Shown piece after piece: positions 1 to 6,866 of a DNA stretch of 9,782 nucleotides. Below the pieces are notes generated by a model. That model did no database searches. It was not told the origin of the DNA and saw only the letters and a program-made list of their open reading frames with translations. A program made the position numbers and the translations under genes. Where the stretch lies: NCBI GenBank assembly GCA_036638975.1, contig JAVWJP010000030.1, forward strand, positions 1 through 9,782. The letters run 5' to 3'. The stretch is from JAVWJP01 sp036638975 (GTDB lineage: Bacteria; Bacillota; Clostridia; Oscillospirales; Ruminococcaceae). Every line of letters starts with the position of its first letter. The first letter of the stretch is position 1.

Positions 1-53
1 TTTTACGATTGGAGGTCTTTTTATTCAATGTCCATTTTTCTTGGTTCTGTTCA
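1..53. mobile_element. Possible terminus of an IS3-family (IS150-like) insertion sequence
   Basis: Read on the minus strand from position 53 leftwards, the sequence begins TGAACAGAACC and, after a short A-rich stretch, continues TGGACATTGAA. This has the layout I recall for IS150-type termini: a terminal TG, an ACC around position 9-11, and GGAC followed by TGAA about 20 bases in. IS3-family elements end in TG...CA, which fits a right end at position 53. Only the non-coding tip would be in the window; no transposase reading frame is visible. The match is from memory to a degenerate consensus, so this is a suggestion and not an identification. Confidence 0.35.
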
Positions 54-112
54 CAAATATATTGTTGAGTGCTCTTTTTTGATAAAAAAACTATTGCATA
101 ATTATAAATACT

Positions 113-952
113 ATGTGCATGGGATTTGGCTGTAATGCGGCTGGTGTTGTTGGTGCGCGCATAATAGATTCGCCGCGAGAAAGACTTATAGCCATTATTA
201 CAAACACTTTTGTGCCGTGCAATGGACGTTTCCCGATGATTATAGCGGTCATTACAATTTTTTTTGCGGGTAGCACAGGCAATTTAGGAGCGGCGCTTAT
301 ACTTACGGCAGTCATAGTTTTTTCTGTGTCAATGACGTTTGCAGTATCAAAAATACTTTCTAAAACAATACTTCGCGGTTTGCCGTCATCTTTTACATTG
401 GAGCTGCCGCCATACAGACTCCCGCAGATAGGCAGAGTTATTGTGCGCTCGTTTTTTGACAGAACTTTTTTTGTGCTGGGAAGAGCGGTTGCTGTGGCTG
501 CACCTGCCGGACTGATAATATGGCTTTGTGCCAATATTAATATAGAGGGTGTTACCTTGCTTGCGCATTGTTCAGCTTTGCTTGAGCCATTGGGACGGCT
601 TATGGGACTTGACGGGGTTATACTTATGGGGTTTATTTTGGGCTTCCCTGCAAACGAAATTGTCTTGCCTGTCATTGTTATGGCATATCTTTCAAACGGA
701 AGCATAGCGGAGCTTAACAGCTTGATTCAGTTGCGCGAGGTTCTTGTAAGCAATGGCTGGACGTGGCTTACTGCTGTGTGCATGGTTGTTTTTTCGCTTA
801 TGCACTGGCCTTGCTCTACAACGGTGCTTACAATAAAAAAAGAAACAGGAAGCTTTTGTTGGGCGGCAGTTGCCTTTTTAGTCCCGACGGCGGCGGGTTT
901 TATGTTATGCGCGGCATTTGCCGGAATAGTGCGTCTTTTGGGCTTGATTTAG
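113..952 (+). CDS. feoB: FeoB-type ferrous iron transporter, C-terminal fragment (5'-truncated, probable remnant)
   Basis: This frame encodes 279 residues matching the membrane core of FeoB, the inner-membrane Fe(II) transporter. It carries the end of the first Gate domain (GFGCN at 4-8, SPRERL at 20-25, CNGRFP at 36-41), the short FeoB_C region (about 60-115) and a complete second Gate domain (GFPANEIVLP at 177-186, HWPCSTT at 231-237), and is strongly hydrophobic throughout. Full FeoB proteins are usually 600-800 residues and start with a G1-G5 GTPase domain. That domain, the GDI region and the first membrane helices are absent. Upstream, the same frame is closed by TGA and TAA at 80-85, recognisable homology starts only at about 110, and no Shine-Dalgarno precedes ATG 113. 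A weak TTGATA-N18-TATAAA at 79-108 would start transcription at or after the ATG. The frame is otherwise intact to TAG at 950, so the truncation may be recent. Family identity is secure; function as a transporter is unlikely without the GTPase. Confidence 0.8.
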   Translation: MCMGFGCNAAGVVGARIIDSPRERLIAIITNTFVPCNGRFPMIIAVITIFFAGSTGNLGAALILTAVIVFSVSMTFAVSKILSKTILRGLPSSFTLELPPYRLPQIGRVIVRSFFDRTFFVLGRAVAVAAPAGLIIWLCANINIEGVTLLAHCSALLEPLGRLMGLDGVILMGFILGFPANEIVLPVIVMAYLSNGSIAELNSLIQLREVLVSNGWTWLTAVCMVVFSLMHWPCSTTVLTIKKETGSFCWAAVAFLVPTAAGFMLCAAFAGIVRLLGLI

Positions 953-1027
953 CCTTTTTGTGTCAATTTGCTATGCTTTAACATAGGATAAACAGGAGCA
1001 TATTAAATTTTGCAGGAGGAATAGTCT

Positions 1028-2131
1028 ATGGAAAACAACAAATGCGCGGTGGATTTCTTTTTAGGCGCAAACACACCGCAGGGCTTTGTTTCTAAATTTG
1101 AAGAAATAGCCGACCCTGCCGCGGGTTGGCAAAAATTTATTATTAAAGGCGGACCCGGCACAGGTAAAAGCGGAATTATTAAAGCCGTGGCAGGCGCAGT
1201 AGCGGGCAAATGTGACAGCTTGGAGCTAATTCATTGTTCATCAGATGTAGACTCTTTAGATGCCGTTATAGCAAATGATATTAAAGTGGTAGTAGCCGAT
1301 GGCACTGCACCCCACGCTATAGAGCCAAAATACCTGGGCGCATACGAAACCACAGTTAATTTATGCGACTGCTGGGACGAAGAAAAGCTGCAAGAAAACC
1401 GTATACATATAATGGAGCTTTACACAAAAACTGCTCGCTACCACGAGAGGTGCTGTCGCTTTTTGGCGGCGGCAGGTTCGCTTTTAAATGATAGCTATCG
1501 CATTGCTGCCGAATATACAGATGCTGTAAAGGTGGCGGGCTATGCAGAAAGGCTTGCGCAGCGTGAGTTTGGCACTGCAAAAGCGGCGGTGCGCGGTAAG
1601 GAATCTGTGCGTTTTTTAAGTGCGGTAACTAATGAGGGTATTACAGCCTTTAAAAAAACCCCGTCCTCACTTTGCGAAAGACTGTACATAATAGATGATG
1701 ATTGCGGTGCGGTTTCTCGTCTTTTGCTAAGCGACTTGCGCTCATATGCACTGGAGGGCGGCTTTTCTGTAATATCGTGCTATTGTGTTTCGTCACCGTA
1801 TGAAAAACTGGAGCATTTGCTTATTCCGCAGTTGGGAATCGGTTTTTTGACATCTAACCGATATCATCATTTTGGTATGCCGTATTACCGCAATATACAC
1901 TCCAAGCGCTTTATGGACACCGAAGGAATACGGCAAAAAAAGCAGCGCCTTTCATTTAACCGCAAGGCTGCAAACGAGCTTTTGGGTGAAGCCTCGCGCC
2001 TTTTAGAAGAGGCAAAAACATCTCACGACCAGCTTGAAAGCTGCTATACTCCATATGTGGATTTTGCAAAGGTTGATAAAAAAGCTAAGGCAGTCATAGA
2101 AAAAATTTCTTCTTTCGGCAGCAATACTTAG
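1028..2131 (+). CDS. PRK06851-type P-loop ATPase with a degenerate second nucleotide-binding half
   Basis: A 367-residue soluble protein with a good start: AGGAGG at 1014-1019 lies 8 bases before the ATG. The N-terminal half has a clear Walker A, GGPGTGKS (41-48), followed by HCSSD (69-73) and a hydrophobic strand ending DGTAPH (87-96), the pattern I associate with the PRK06851 family of uncharacterised ATPases in Bacilli and Clostridia. The C-terminal half repeats this architecture: RFLSAVTNEGI (195-205) parallels FFLGANTPQGF (10-20), and LYIIDDDCGAVSRLL (219-233) sits where the second P-loop should be, without the GKS/T lysine. The region LEHLLIPQLGIGFLTSNRYHH (261-281) mirrors the DGTAPH segment in split form. 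Residues 300-335 are charged and helical. No substrate or process is known to me for the family. It starts 75 bases after the feoB remnant and is followed by a hairpin, so it is probably transcribed alone or with the remnant. Confidence 0.8.
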   Translation: MENNKCAVDFFLGANTPQGFVSKFEEIADPAAGWQKFIIKGGPGTGKSGIIKAVAGAVAGKCDSLELIHCSSDVDSLDAVIANDIKVVVADGTAPHAIEPKYLGAYETTVNLCDCWDEEKLQENRIHIMELYTKTARYHERCCRFLAAAGSLLNDSYRIAAEYTDAVKVAGYAERLAQREFGTAKAAVRGKESVRFLSAVTNEGITAFKKTPSSLCERLYIIDDDCGAVSRLLLSDLRSYALEGGFSVISCYCVSSPYEKLEHLLIPQLGIGFLTSNRYHHFGMPYYRNIHSKRFMDTEGIRQKKQRLSFNRKAANELLGEASRLLEEAKTSHDQLESCYTPYVDFAKVDKKAKAVIEKISSFGSNT

Positions 2132-2166
2132 CAGCTTTAAAATATTATTATATAAAAATATAAATG

Positions 2167-2207
2167 CTTATAAGTGCCTCTTAAATTAATTTTGGGGCGC
2201 TTATAAG
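2167..2207 (+). terminator. Hairpin downstream of the PRK06851-type gene (terminator-like)
   Basis: The arms at 2167-2180 and 2194-2207 pair over 14 bp, including two G-U pairs, around a 13-base AT-rich loop. They begin 36 bases after the stop at 2131. The 3' flank is only ACATTTAAG, without a clean T-run, so it may terminate weakly or act as a 3'-end stabilising hairpin. The stem is nearly symmetrical and could work on either strand. Confidence 0.5.
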
Positions 2208-2350
2208 ACATTTAAGTAATAATTTACATATGTGTTATCATAAAATATATAATGGCATTTTATTAAGGCTTTTTAAATTTATGACTTTACTACGATAAAT
2301 TTTGTTAAAGGCTTGAAAAAGTGCCGCATAGTATGTAGTATATAATGTAA

Positions 2351-2375
2351 TGCTGTATAAAATATAGCTACAGCA
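2351..2375. promoter_or_regulatory. Perfect 7-bp inverted repeat just upstream of the ABC-F promoter
   Basis: TGCTGTA (2351-2357) and TACAGCA (2369-2375) form a perfect inverted repeat with an 11-base AT-rich spacer, ending 8 bases before the -35 box at 2384. Its position fits an activator or repressor site for a dimeric regulator. If an upstream TTGAAA-N17-TAGTAT element (2313-2341) is active, it would instead be a small leader hairpin. The rest of the 329-base gap (2132-2460) shows only AT-rich DNA, the hairpin at 2167 and the promoter. I recognise no riboswitch and no small gene in it. Confidence 0.3.
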
Positions 2376-2383
2376 AACGTGGC

Positions 2384-2412
2384 GTGACAATTCTGTGCTT
2401 TTTGAGTATAAT
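2384..2412 (+). promoter_or_regulatory. Sigma-A-type promoter for the ABC-F/fbp unit
   Basis: The -35 GTGACA (2384-2389) and the consensus -10 TATAAT (2407-2412) are separated by 17 bases. Transcription would start near 2419, leaving a leader of about 40 bases that contains GGAGGT at 2451-2456. That is too short for a typical riboswitch. Confidence 0.65.
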
Positions 2413-2460
2413 TGTTAAAGCTGTCGGTAACACATATACTTAAAAACTTCGGAGGTCTTA

Positions 2461-4014
2461 ATGAGCGTATTAAATGTAGAAAATGTAACACATGGTTTTG
2501 GCGCGCGCAGAATTTTAGAAAATGCAAGCTTTCGTCTTTTAAAGGGAGAGCACGTCGGGTTGGTAGGTGCAAACGGAGAGGGAAAAACAACTTTTCTTAA
2601 TATAATAACCGGTAGTCTTGCCCCGGACGAGGGCACTGTAAGCTGGTGCAACCGTATAACTACCGGTTATTTAGACCAAAGTAGTACACTTACGGCGGGC
2701 AAAACTATACGAGAGGTGCTGCGAGAGGCTTTTGCAGATATGTACAAGACAGAGTCTGAAATGCTTTTAATGTATGAGCGCATGGCAGACTGTACCGATG
2801 ACGAAACTGAGGAGCTTTTACAGGAAGTAGGAGAGATGCAAGAAAGCTTAGAGCACGGCGGGTTTTATGTGCTTGATGCTAAAATTGAGGAGTACGCGGG
2901 CGGGCTGGGGCTTTTTGACTTAGGGCTGGAGCGCGATGTCGCAGAGCTTTCGGGCGGACAGCGTACAAAGGTACTGCTTGCAAAGCTGCTTTTAGAAAAC
3001 CCAATGATTTTAATACTGGACGAGCCGACGAACTTTTTAGACGAAAACCATATTGCATGGCTGCGCGGGTTTTTGCAAAATTATGAGAACGCATTTATAC
3101 TTGTGTCGCACGATATTCCTTTTGTGAATGATGTTGTAAATGTTATATATCATGTGGAGGACGCTGTTTTAACCCGTTACAAGGGTAACTACGACGCGTT
3201 TGTAAGTATGTACGAGCTTAAAAAGCGTCAAGTTGAGCAGGCATATGAAAAACAGCAGAAAGAAATATCTCACCTTGAGGATTTTATAGCCCGCAACAAA
3301 GCGCGTGTTGCAACCACGAACATGGCAAAGAGCCGACAAAAACGCCTTGACAAGATGGACATTATAGAGCTTGCCAAAGAACGCATAAAGCCAAGCTTTG
3401 GCTTTTTAACAGCCCGCGCCACAGGCAGAGTTGTTATAGATGCAAAAGAGCTGGTGCTGGGCTATGACGAGCCGCTTACAAAGCCAATGAATTTGCTTTT
3501 GGAAAAAGGGCAGAAGATAGCTGTAAAGGGCGTAAACGGTGTGGGTAAAACAACCTTGTTAAAAACACTTTTGGGCTTGCGGCCACCTATAGCGGGTTCT
3601 GTCGAGCTTGACCCTTATATTATAAGCGGGTATTTCGAGCAGGAGCACGCAGGAGGTACACACAGTGCACTTGACGAAATTTGGCGTGAATACCCGCAAA
3701 TGACAAATTCACAGGTGCGCGGAGCATTGGCACGCTGCGGGCTTACAACAGAGCATATAGAAAGCCAGATGAGGGTGCTTTCGGGCGGAGAAAATGCCAA
3801 GGTTCGTCTGTGCAGGCTTATGCTTAAAGAGATAAATCTACTGGTGCTTGACGAGCCTACAAATCACCTCGATGCTTTTGCAAAGGAATCGCTAAAAGCT
3901 GCAATAGCTGCATACAAGGGCACTGTATTGCTTGTAAGCCACGAACCGGAGTTTTATGGGGACATTGTTTCTGATATTTGGAATTTGGAGCAGTGGACAA
4001 CAAAGATAGTTTAA
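2461..4014 (+). CDS. ABC-F family ATPase (ribosome-associated type, no membrane domain)
   Basis: A 517-residue protein with two ABC cassettes in one chain and no transmembrane segments, the ABC-F layout. Members bind the ribosome near the E site and act as translation factors (EttA-like) or ribosome-protection antibiotic resistance proteins. Cassette 1 has Walker A GANGEGKTT (36-44), signature LSGGQ (163-167), Walker B ending LDEPTN (186-191) and switch SHD (216-218). Cassette 2 has GVNGVGKTT (357-365), LSGGE (440-444), LDEPTNHLD (463-471) and SHE (493-495). Both catalytic Walker B glutamates (188 and 465) are present, so both sites look active. The charged inter-cassette linker (about 240-318, rich in K, R and E) is the P-site tRNA-interaction motif region of the family. 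The start is fixed by GGAGGT at 2451-2456, and the promoter at 2384-2412 precedes it. fbp follows after 38 bases with no terminator between. Translation factor versus resistance role cannot be decided from sequence; the subfamily is not assigned. Confidence 0.93.
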   Translation: MSVLNVENVTHGFGARRILENASFRLLKGEHVGLVGANGEGKTTFLNIITGSLAPDEGTVSWCNRITTGYLDQSSTLTAGKTIREVLREAFADMYKTESEMLLMYERMADCTDDETEELLQEVGEMQESLEHGGFYVLDAKIEEYAGGLGLFDLGLERDVAELSGGQRTKVLLAKLLLENPMILILDEPTNFLDENHIAWLRGFLQNYENAFILVSHDIPFVNDVVNVIYHVEDAVLTRYKGNYDAFVSMYELKKRQVEQAYEKQQKEISHLEDFIARNKARVATTNMAKSRQKRLDKMDIIELAKERIKPSFGFLTARATGRVVIDAKELVLGYDEPLTKPMNLLLEKGQKIAVKGVNGVGKTTLLKTLLGLRPPIAGSVELDPYIISGYFEQEHAGGTHSALDEIWREYPQMTNSQVRGALARCGLTTEHIESQMRVLSGGENAKVRLCRLMLKEINLLVLDEPTNHLDAFAKESLKAAIAAYKGTVLLVSHEPEFYGDIVSDIWNLEQWTTKIV

Positions 4015-4039
4015 ACCATTAACATAATTAGAGGACAGA

Positions 4040-4044
4040 AGGAG
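4040..4044 (+). promoter_or_regulatory. Ribosome binding site that decides the fbp start
   Basis: AGGAG at 4040-4044 lies 8 bases before ATG 4053. The in-frame upstream GTG at 4044 overlaps this Shine-Dalgarno itself and has no site of its own, so ATG 4053 is the preferred start and the protein is three residues shorter than the longest open frame. Confidence 0.75.
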
Positions 4045-4052
4045 TGAATAAA

Positions 4053-6044
4053 ATGCCCCAAAAAGATGAGGCACCAAAAAATTTGCGCCTGCTGCAAATG
4101 TTGGCTCGACAATATCCGACGGTGCAGGCGGCAAGCAGTGAAATCATCAATCTGCAGGCAATTTTAAATCTTCCTAAGGGCACCGAGCATTTTATGTCTG
4201 ATTTACATGGGGAATACGAAGCGTTTTTGCATATTTTAAATAATGCTTCGGGAGCTGTGCGCGAAAAGGTTGATATTCTTTACGAAAACAGTGTACCGCG
4301 CGAGGAACGTGCGCAGCTTGCAACGCTTATTTATTACCCCGCCGAAAAGCTTGAAGAAATTAAAGAAATCAAAACAAATTCAGACGATTTGAACGAGTGG
4401 TATAAAATTACACTCAACCGCCTTATTGAAATTTGCCGGCTAGTGTCATCAAAATACACGCGTTCTAAGGTTAGAAAGTCGCTTCCAAAAGACTACGGGT
4501 ATATTATTGATGAGCTGCTTAATACAAACTACGAGGTGCATAACAAAAAAGATTATTACGAAAACATTATAAGTACAATTATAGATATTGACCGCGCCGA
4601 TGATTTTGTTATTTCGGTTTGTGCTGTTATAAAGCGTTTGGTGGTAGACCATCTGCACATTGTCGGGGATATTTTTGACAGAGGCCCGCGTGCGGATATA
4701 ATAATGGATTTGCTTATGAGCCACCATTCGGTAGATATACAATGGGGTAACCATGATGTGCTTTGGATGGGAGCGGCGACAGGCAGCCGCACTTGTATAG
4801 CAACTGTGCTTGTAAATTCCATTACATACAATAACCTTGAGGTTATAGAAACAGGCTACGGAATAAGCCTGCGTCCTCTGGCGCTTTTCGCCAACGAAGC
4901 TTACGCAAATGCAGACACCTCTTGCTTCCAGACAAAAAACATAGGAGGTACGGCGGCAAGTGTAAAGGACATAGAGCTTGCTGCAAGAATGCACAAGGCC
5001 ATTGCTATTATTCTTTTAAAGCTAGAGGGGCAGACGATATTGCGCAACCCTGAGTTTGGCATGAACGGGCGTCTTTTGCTTGATAAAATTGATTATGATA
5101 AGGGCGAGGTAAGGCTGGGCGACAAAAGCTTTAAGCTTAGAGATTTTGATTTTCCGACTGTTGACAGAGAAAACCCATATTTACTTTCTGAAGATGAAGC
5201 AGAGGTAATGGAGCAACTTAAATTTGCTTTTCAGCACAGCGAAAAATTGCAAAAGCATATTAAATTTTTATATTCAAAGGGCGGACTTTATAAATGCTAT
5301 AATGGAAATTTGCTGTTTCATGGCTGTATTCCAATGAATGATGACGGTAGCTTTATGAAGTTTGAAACAGAGCGCGGCAAGCTTTGCGGCAAGGCGTTTT
5401 TTGATTATGCAGACGCAACTGCAAGGCATGGTTATTATGCAAAGCCGGGTACTGCCGAAAAGCAATACGGCAAAGACTTTTTATGGTTTCTTTGGTGCGG
5501 GCGTAACTCTCCGCTTTTTGGCAGGGATCATATTACAACATTTGAACGGCATTTGATTGCTGACGAGGACACATGGGTAGAGGGCGATAACCCGTACTAT
5601 ACATACTGCAATGATGCCGAAATTTGTGTTAAAATTTTGCGCGAATTTGGTCTTGAGGGGCGACACTGTCACATTATAAACGGTCATGTTCCTGTTAAAA
5701 CCAAGGACGGCGAAAACCCTGTTAAAGCAGGTGGACGGCTTATAGTTATAGACGGCGGTTTTTGCCGTGCCTACCAGCCAACGACAGGTATAGCGGGCTA
5801 CACGCTTGTATATAATTCATGGGGAATAAAAATCTCGGCTCACGAGCCTTTTTGCGGTGTACAAAATGCCATTCGCAACAATAACGACATTTTCTCGACC
5901 ACTGTGGTTTTTGATTGGATGGAATCGCGCATTACCATTGCGCAAACAGACAGCGGAGCGCTGCTTGCACAGAATATTGCCGATTTAAAGGAGCTGCTTC
6001 TGGCATATAAAATGGGCGAGATTAAAGAGGACCACAGCATTTAA
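4053..6044 (+). CDS. fbp: Fructose-1,6-bisphosphatase class III
   Basis: A 663-residue cytosolic enzyme of the Firmicute-type class III FBPase family (usual length about 640-670), which hydrolyses fructose 1,6-bisphosphate to fructose 6-phosphate plus phosphate in gluconeogenesis. It has the metallophosphoesterase metal-site signatures: SDLHGEYEAF (49-58, with D50 and H52), GDIFDRG (205-211) and WGNHD (231-235). A C-terminal set follows, NGH (543-545) and IDGGFCRAYQ starting near 566. The start at ATG 4053 is chosen over GTG 4044 because the AGGAG ribosome binding site covers the GTG. It lies 38 bases downstream of the ABC-F gene with no terminator between, so it is probably co-transcribed from the promoter at 2384-2412, and it ends at a hairpin terminator. 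The functional link to the ABC-F gene is unclear. The sequence looks complete with no missing motif. Unrelated class I and II FBPases lack these motifs, so the class call is firm. Confidence 0.95.
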   Translation: MPQKDEAPKNLRLLQMLARQYPTVQAASSEIINLQAILNLPKGTEHFMSDLHGEYEAFLHILNNASGAVREKVDILYENSVPREERAQLATLIYYPAEKLEEIKEIKTNSDDLNEWYKITLNRLIEICRLVSSKYTRSKVRKSLPKDYGYIIDELLNTNYEVHNKKDYYENIISTIIDIDRADDFVISVCAVIKRLVVDHLHIVGDIFDRGPRADIIMDLLMSHHSVDIQWGNHDVLWMGAATGSRTCIATVLVNSITYNNLEVIETGYGISLRPLALFANEAYANADTSCFQTKNIGGTAASVKDIELAARMHKAIAIILLKLEGQTILRNPEFGMNGRLLLDKIDYDKGEVRLGDKSFKLRDFDFPTVDRENPYLLSEDEAEVMEQLKFAFQHSEKLQKHIKFLYSKGGLYKCYNGNLLFHGCIPMNDDGSFMKFETERGKLCGKAFFDYADATARHGYYAKPGTAEKQYGKDFLWFLWCGRNSPLFGRDHITTFERHLIADEDTWVEGDNPYYTYCNDAEICVKILREFGLEGRHCHIINGHVPVKTKDGENPVKAGGRLIVIDGGFCRAYQPTTGIAGYTLVYNSWGIKISAHEPFCGVQNAIRNNNDIFSTTVVFDWMESRITIAQTDSGALLAQNIADLKELLLAYKMGEIKEDHSI

Positions 6045-6063
6045 AAAATAAATAGACATAAAC

Positions 6064-6100
6064 AAAAAACATCGTGTGTAAAAAGCGTCCGGTGTTTTTT
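6064..6100 (+). terminator. Rho-independent terminator after fbp
   Basis: AAAAAACATCG (6064-6074) pairs with CGGTGTTTTTT (6090-6100) over 11 bp with one G-U pair and a 15-base loop. The 3' arm ends in six T residues. It begins 20 bases after the fbp stop and closes the ABC-F/fbp unit. Confidence 0.65.
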
Positions 6101-6125
6101 GCATTGTGCTTACATATAAAAGCTA

Positions 6126-6154
6126 TTGTGGCATATAAAAAACAGTGGTACAAT
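6126..6154 (+). promoter_or_regulatory. Extended -10 promoter for the flavoprotein/GIY-YIG unit
   Basis: TTGTGG (6126-6131) is followed after 17 bases by TACAAT (6149-6154), which carries the extended -10 TGG directly upstream (6146-6148). The start would be near 6161, giving a leader of about 75 bases in which I see no regulatory structure. Confidence 0.6.
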
Positions 6155-6235
6155 TATATATAATAAAATATACATAATAGGACATAGATGCGCAGAAGTC
6201 GGGCAATAAAACTTTAAGAAAGAAGCGGTAAAAAT

Positions 6236-6859
6236 ATGAAGGTTTTACTTTTAAACGGAAGCCCTAAATTAAACGGCTGTACATATACAGCCCTGTGCGA
6301 GGTACAAAAAGAGCTGCTTACGGAGGGGCTGGAAACCGAAATTTTAAATGTCGGTGCAAAGCCTATAGTTGGCTGCACAGGCTGCGGTAGCTGCAAAAAA
6401 ACAGGAGCTTGTATTTTTGGCGACGACGGAGTAAACGAGTTTATAGAAAAAGCGCGCAGCGCCGACGGCTTTGTTTTTGGTTCTCCTGTGCATTATGCTG
6501 CTGCCTCCGGTGCTGTAACTTCGTTTTTGGACAGAGCGTTTTATGCGGGCAAAAGTGCATTTTTGCAAAAGCCCGGTGCGGCAATTGTATGCTGCCGCCG
6601 AGGAGGGGCGACCTCTGCCTTAGAACAGCTGAATAAATACTTCACCATAAGTGAAATGCCGCTTGTTTCGTCGCAATACTGGAATATGGTGCATGGCAAT
6701 ACGCCAAACGAACAGGCACAAGATTTAGAGGGCTTGCAGACCATGCGCGTTTTGGGCAGAAACATGGCATGGCTTTTAAAGTGTATAGAGGCGGGGAAAA
6801 ACAGCGGTGTTCTTATGCCAAGGCGTGAGGATAAGCTTACAACCGGCTTTATAAGGTAG
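6236..6859 (+). CDS. Flavodoxin-fold FMN protein with an iron-sulfur-flavoprotein-like Cys motif
   Basis: A 207-residue protein of the NADPH-dependent FMN reductase/flavodoxin-like family (FMN_red). The N-terminal strand MKVLLLNGSPKLNGCTYT gives the FMN phosphate loop (GSP at 8-10), and FGSPVHYAAASG (about 80-91) is the second flavin-contact loop typical of the family. Between them lie Cys47, Cys50, Cys53 and Cys59, a compact CX2CX2CX5C motif of the kind that binds a [4Fe-4S] cluster in archaeal/clostridial iron-sulfur flavoproteins (Isf). A cluster, and a role in electron transfer or reduction of oxygen, quinones or aromatics, is therefore plausible but not proven, since related proteins keep some of these cysteines without a characterised cluster. 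The ribosome binding site is weak (AGAAGCGG, 6221-6228). The GIY-YIG gene follows after 7 bases, so the two are probably one operon driven by the promoter at 6126-6154. There is no signal peptide; the protein should be cytosolic. Confidence 0.88.
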   Translation: MKVLLLNGSPKLNGCTYTALCEVQKELLTEGLETEILNVGAKPIVGCTGCGSCKKTGACIFGDDGVNEFIEKARSADGFVFGSPVHYAAASGAVTSFLDRAFYAGKSAFLQKPGAAIVCCRRGGATSALEQLNKYFTISEMPLVSSQYWNMVHGNTPNEQAQDLEGLQTMRVLGRNMAWLLKCIEAGKNSGVLMPRREDKLTTGFIR

Positions 6860-6866
6860 CCATTAT

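Noticed and set aside
43..58. Resemblance of GGTTCTGTT followed by CACAAA to the start of IS6-family inverted repeats
   Set aside because: In that orientation the element would run rightwards through feoB, where no transposase exists; the IS3-like reading fits the geometry better.
28..135. Short frame of 36 codons from ATG 28 with GGAGGT upstream at 11-16
   Set aside because: It would run out of the putative IS end into feoB out of frame, has no recognisable sequence, and looks like chance.
978..1006. TTAACA-N17-TATTAA promoter-like pair before the PRK06851-type gene
   Set aside because: The transcript would start at about 1013, directly on the ribosome binding site, leaving almost no leader; the match is also common in AT-rich DNA.
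2350..2367. Five-codon frame (MLYKI) upstream of the ABC-F gene, considered as an attenuation leader peptide
   Set aside because: It has no Shine-Dalgarno and lies upstream of the best promoter, so it would not be in the main transcript.
4449..4994. Long antisense frame (181 codons) inside fbp
   Set aside because: It is an antisense shadow of a strongly conserved enzyme gene, has no ribosome binding site and gives a Cys/Tyr-rich product without family resemblance.
6080..6090. AAAAAGCGTCC shared between the fbp terminator and 9603-9613
   Set aside because: Only 11 bases and A-rich; there is no third copy and no consistent spacing, so I treat it as chance.
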